A stretch of 9,681 nucleotides of DNA from Alphaproteobacteria bacterium. Its GTDB lineage: Bacteria; Pseudomonadota; Alphaproteobacteria; VGEJ01. Below the pieces are notes generated by a model. That model made no database searches. It was not told the DNA's origin and worked only from the letters and a program-made list of their open reading frames with translations. Made by a program: the position numbers and the translations under genes. This document shows positions 6,161 through 9,681 of the stretch, one piece after another. The stretch lies in contig VGEJ01000075.1 of NCBI GenBank assembly GCA_016869335.1, positions 1 to 9,681 of the forward strand, read 5' to 3'. Each line of letters starts with the position of its first letter. Position 1 is the stretch's first letter.

Positions 6161-7162
6161 GTGAGCGCGGACTTGCCAGACCAGATGACGGCGATCGCCA
6201 TCACCACGCCGGGGGGGGCGGAGGTGTTGCAGCCGGTCGAGCGGTCGATGCCGGCGCCGGGCCACGGCGAGCTTCTGATCGCCTGTGCAGCGGCCGGGAT
6301 CAATCGCCCCGACGTGTTGCAGCGCCAAGGCGGCTACCCGCCGCCACCGGGCGCTTCCGACATCCCCGGGCTGGAGATCGCCGGTGAGGTGGTCGCCATC
6401 GGTCCCGGCGTGGTCGGCTGGCACATCGGCGATCGCGCCTGTGCGCTCGTGGCCGGGGGCGGCTATGCCACGCATTGCCTGGCGCCGGCGATGCAGGCGC
6501 TGCCGTGGCCGGTGGGCGCCACTGCGGTCACCGCCGCCGCTCTGCCCGAGACCGTATTCACGGTCTGGCACAACGTGTTCGAGCGCGGCCGGCTCGGCGC
6601 GGGCGAGCGGCTGCTCGTGCACGGCGGCAGCAGCGGTATCGGCACCACTGCCATCCAGCTCGCCGCGGCGCTGGGCGCCCGGGTGTTCGCCACCGCCGGT
6701 TCGGATGCGAAGTGCCGGGCGTGCGAGCGCCTCGGCGCCGAGCGCGCGATCAACTACCGCAGCGAGGACTTCGTCGCCGTCGTCAAGGAGCTCACTGCCG
6801 GCGCCGGCGCCGATCTCATCCTCGACATGGTCGGGGGCGAGTATCTCGCGCGCAACCTCGAGGCGCTGGCGCTCGAGGGTCGGCTGGTGCAGATCGCGTT
6901 CCTCAAGGGACCGAAGGTCGAGGTCAACCTGATGCGCCTGATGCTGAAACGCCAGACGATCACCGGCTCGACGCTGCGGGCCCGCTCGATCGCCGATAAG
7001 GGCGCGATCGCGGCGGCGGTGCGCCGGCACGTCTGGCCGCTGCTCGAGGCCGGAAGGGTGGCGCCCGTCATCGATTCGACATTTGAGCTGCGCGAGGCTG
7101 CGGCCGCGCACATCCGCATGGAGGGTGGCGAGCATATCGGCAAGATCGTCCTGACGATCTGA
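6161..7162 (+). CDS. NAD(P)H:quinone oxidoreductase, PIG3 (TP53I3) family
   Basis: A 333-residue zinc-independent medium-chain dehydrogenase/reductase. It reduces quinones with NADPH in the cytoplasm; the physiological acceptor in bacteria is not established. The N-terminal GroES-like domain shows NRPDVLQRQGGYPPPPGAS (48-66) and IPGLEIAGEV (68-77), characteristic of the PIG3 branch. The nucleotide-binding motif is HGGSSGIGTTAIQLA (154-168), followed by FATAGSDAK (176-184) and INYRSEDF (197-204). The conserved NLMRLMLKRQTITGSTLR (256-273) and the C-terminal HIGKIVL are present. No catalytic zinc ligands are seen, as expected. It starts at GTG (see the ribosome site at 6151). The gene is complete, of normal length and GC-rich like the rest of the window. 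It lies upstream of trcR with a 101-base gap. Confidence 0.92.
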   Translation: MSADLPDQMTAIAITTPGGAEVLQPVERSMPAPGHGELLIACAAAGINRPDVLQRQGGYPPPPGASDIPGLEIAGEVVAIGPGVVGWHIGDRACALVAGGGYATHCLAPAMQALPWPVGATAVTAAALPETVFTVWHNVFERGRLGAGERLLVHGGSSGIGTTAIQLAAALGARVFATAGSDAKCRACERLGAERAINYRSEDFVAVVKELTAGAGADLILDMVGGEYLARNLEALALEGRLVQIAFLKGPKVEVNLMRLMLKRQTITGSTLRARSIADKGAIAAAVRRHVWPLLEAGRVAPVIDSTFELREAAAAHIRMEGGEHIGKIVLTI

Positions 7163-7178
7163 GGCGGCGCGCCGTTCC

Positions 7179-7206
7179 TTGCCTTGGCCGGCGAACACGC
7201 TTATAT
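7179..7206 (+). promoter_or_regulatory. Candidate sigma-70 promoter of the trcR gene
   Basis: TTGCCT at 7179-7184 and TTATAT at 7201-7206 are separated by 16 bases, inside the 101-base gap before trcR and in an AT-rich patch that stands out locally. Transcription would begin near 7213, leaving a leader of about 50 bases. The -35 box is only a partial match. Confidence 0.35.
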
Positions 7207-7263
7207 GCCAAGGCCATAGGGTGGTGCTCATCGCCCTCTCCGCAAAAGACGTGAGGTGCGCGC

Positions 7264-8061
7264 ATGGCTTTGCCTCTGATGCCCAAGGCGACAGCCGTCT
7301 GGCTGGTCGAGAATACCGCGCTCACGTTCGAACAGATCTCCGCGTTCTGCGGCATGCACGCGCTCGAGGTTCAGGGCATTGCCGACGGCGAGGTGGCGCT
7401 CGGCATCCAGGGCCTCGACCCGGTCGCCGGCGGCCAGCTCACGCGCGAGGATCTCCAGGCCTGCGAGGCCGACCCGAAGAGTCGCCTGACTCTCGCCGAG
7501 TCCTCCGTGCCGCTGTCACGGCGACCGAGCGGCCCGCGCTACACCCCGGTGTCCAAGCGCCAGGATCGGCCGAACGCGATCGCGTGGTTGCTGCGCTACC
7601 ACCCCGACCTGAGCGATGCCCAGGTCGCCCGCCTGGTCGGCACGACAAAGCCGACGATCGCCTCGATCCGCGAGCGCACCCACTGGAACATTCAGAACAT
7701 CCGGCCGCAGGATCCGATCTCGCTCGGGTTATGCGGGCAGATCGAGCTCGACGATGCGATCGCGACCGCGCACAAGCGCCAGCGCGTGGCATCGAGCGAG
7801 CCGAAGGCCAAGCCCGAGGCGCTGCGCCCGCCCAAGGCCGTCATCCTGCCGCCTCGGCCCGCAGCGGCACCGGAGCCTATGGCCACGTCCGACGAGAGCT
7901 CCGGCCGAACTGCGGAACCGACGCTCGAGCGCGTGTTCGGCCCCACCGCGCCCCGCGTCGCCGACGAGCGCGAGCGGGTGGCAACGCTGGCCGAGGTGTG
8001 GCCGACCGCGAAGCGGCCGGCGCCGGCCTCCTCCGACGACGAGGCGCCGAGCGACGGATAG
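7264..8061 (+). CDS. trcR: DUF1013 / cell-cycle transcriptional regulator TrcR family
   Basis: A 265-residue protein. The start MALPLMPKATAVWLVENTAL is the conserved N-terminus of the alphaproteobacterial DUF1013 family, now named TrcR. Conserved blocks continue through EVQGIADGEVA (35-45), GPRYTPVSKRQDRP (90-103), AIAWLLRYHPDLSDAQ (105-120) and GLCGQIELD (155-163). Residues 22-42 and about 117-139 (LSDAQVARLVGTTKPTIASI) look like helix-turn-helix units, consistent with DNA binding. The name implies a cell-cycle role known from the family, not visible here. From about residue 177 to the end the chain is Pro/Ala/charged and probably disordered; this tail looks longer than usual, as family members are often about 230 residues. 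The ATG at 7264 has GAGG upstream, and a candidate promoter lies at 7179-7206. It is followed by ahcY after 89 bases. Confidence 0.92.
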   Translation: MALPLMPKATAVWLVENTALTFEQISAFCGMHALEVQGIADGEVALGIQGLDPVAGGQLTREDLQACEADPKSRLTLAESSVPLSRRPSGPRYTPVSKRQDRPNAIAWLLRYHPDLSDAQVARLVGTTKPTIASIRERTHWNIQNIRPQDPISLGLCGQIELDDAIATAHKRQRVASSEPKAKPEALRPPKAVILPPRPAAAPEPMATSDESSGRTAEPTLERVFGPTAPRVADERERVATLAEVWPTAKRPAPASSDDEAPSDG

Positions 8062-8071
8062 ATGCCGGCGC

Positions 8072-8114
8072 CTATCGCGCCGACGCGGCGCTGCTATGAG
8101 GCCAGCGCCGATAG
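8072..8114 (+). repeat. Overlapping inverted repeats in the trcR-ahcY gap
   Basis: CGGCGCTG (8086-8093) pairs perfectly with CAGCGCCG (8103-8110) around 9 bases. A competing small hairpin, GCGCC (8077-8081) with GGCGC (8087-8091), uses part of the same strand. CTATCG (8072-8077) can also pair with CGATAG (8109-8114). The stems exclude one another, which is compatible with a structured ahcY leader or a weak 3' end of trcR. No T run follows, so this is not a normal intrinsic terminator. Confidence 0.4.
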
Positions 8115-8140
8115 CGGCCGCGCGTTAACACTTCCTGCAC

Positions 8141-8144
8141 AGGA
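8141..8144 (+). promoter_or_regulatory. Ribosome binding site that decides the ahcY start
   Basis: AGGA at 8141-8144 has a 6-base spacer to the ATG at 8151. The in-frame TTG at 8145 touches this site and cannot be the start, so translation should begin at 8151. Confidence 0.6.
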
Positions 8145-8150
8145 TTGACG

Positions 8151-9446
<1,296 letters not shown>

Positions 9447-9528
9447 CCGTGCGTCGGCGGGCAGCGGCGCCGCAGCCGTCCCGTCGGCCCGCAGCAAGTT
9501 TCTGTTAAGGTGAATCTGCGTCTAACGA
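9447..9528. other. Gap after ahcY
   Basis: The first half is GC-rich with a loopless palindrome (GCGGCGCCGC), then the sequence becomes AT-richer around 9496-9526. No stem followed by a T run is seen, so no terminator is called. A 10-base palindrome, GACGGCCGTC (9531-9540), lies just beyond, inside the next possible gene. Confidence 0.3.
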
Positions 9529-9681
9529 ATGACGGCCGTCGGGAAAGGCCGGGCATGCGGTGCAGGTACGAGGTGGGAAGCACTCTGCTGCGGAGCAGCC
9601 TCGGCCGCCTGCATCGCCCACCGGGCGCGGCGCGTCGCCCAGGCCTCGGCGCGCGACCTCGCGCTGCTCGAAGCGGCGCAC
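9529..9681 (+). CDS. Possible N-terminus of another gene (cut by right edge)
   Basis: A frame open from the ATG at 9529 to the window end gives 51 residues, starting MTAVGKGRACG. From about residue 33 it reads ARRVAQASARDLALLEAAH, an Arg/Ala-rich amphipathic stretch with strong G/C at third codon positions. It resembles the linker helix before a PAS or sensor domain, and the ending LEAA would suit a PAS start. The early part (residues 1-25) is less convincing as protein. There is no good ribosome site before the ATG: AAGG at 9507-9510 is about 18 bases away. An alternative frame from the GTG at 9510 is also open to the edge. The true start may differ, and a histidine kinase is only a guess. 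Confidence 0.35.
   Translation, partial: MTAVGKGRACGAGTRWEALCCGAASAACIAHRARRVAQASARDLALLEAAH

Noticed and set aside
6210..6218. Run of eight G in the quinone oxidoreductase gene as a possible phase-variation tract
   Set aside because: It encodes the normal conserved TPGG segment in frame, and such runs occur by chance in GC-rich genes. Nothing else suggests contingency switching.
7144..7159. Perfect 7-bp inverted repeat at the end of the quinone oxidoreductase gene as a terminator
   Set aside because: The loop is only two bases, the repeat lies inside the coding sequence and no T run follows.
5099..7231. A 710-codon minus-strand open frame, the longest in the window
   Set aside because: It runs antisense to both the methyltransferase and the quinone oxidoreductase, which have clear domain motifs, and its protein shows no recognisable fold. 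High GC removes stop codons from this frame.
8062..8150. A standard SAH riboswitch upstream of ahcY
   Set aside because: The GAGGAGCGCTGC and CAGGCTCG elements expected of the aptamer are not present together; only a short GCGCTGC...CCAG similarity is seen.
9447..9510. Terminator after ahcY
   Set aside because: The GC-rich palindrome GCGGCGCCGC has no loop and is not followed directly by a T run, so I cannot support an intrinsic terminator.

Overview
This GC-rich window (roughly two thirds G+C in the rows I counted by hand) looks like the chromosome of an alphaproteobacterium. The strongest markers are a DUF1192 protein and a DUF1013/TrcR protein, two small families I know essentially only from Alphaproteobacteria. 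The wider gene set would fit a Rhodospirillales- or Hyphomicrobiales-like lineage, but I cannot place it more precisely. There are no rRNA or tRNA genes, CRISPR arrays, phage genes or insertion sequences.

Left half, minus strand (5076 down to 1): a DUF1192 protein, a fumarylacetoacetate-hydrolase-family enzyme, a class I/II aminotransferase and a 3-hydroxybutyrate-dehydrogenase-like SDR are tightly packed, with gaps of 27 and 30 bases and one ATGA overlap. They look like one operon for a small catabolic route whose substrate cannot be read from sequence. A 462-base stretch (1571-2032), part of it markedly AT-richer, follows. It holds a clear minus-strand intrinsic terminator, several other hairpins and two antisense mini-ORFs. 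Then come metY (O-acetylhomoserine sulfhydrylase) and, 9 bases on, an alpha/beta hydrolase cut by the window edge.

Right half, plus strand (5276 to 9681): a class I SAM-dependent methyltransferase of visibly lower GC, a PIG3-type NADPH:quinone oxidoreductase with a GTG start, TrcR, S-adenosylhomocysteine hydrolase (ahcY) and possibly the first 51 codons of another gene.

Functionally, metY makes homocysteine, the methyltransferase would use SAM and release SAH, and AhcY recycles SAH to homocysteine and adenosine, so three genes touch the methyl/sulfur cycle. They are on different transcripts and no joint regulation is shown. I see mostly ordinary chromosomal genes and no convincing new multi-gene system. 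The places most worth a second look are the leader/terminator region upstream of metY, the low-GC methyltransferase between DUF1192 and the quinone oxidoreductase, the altered glycine motif of the SDR, and the structured gap before ahcY.
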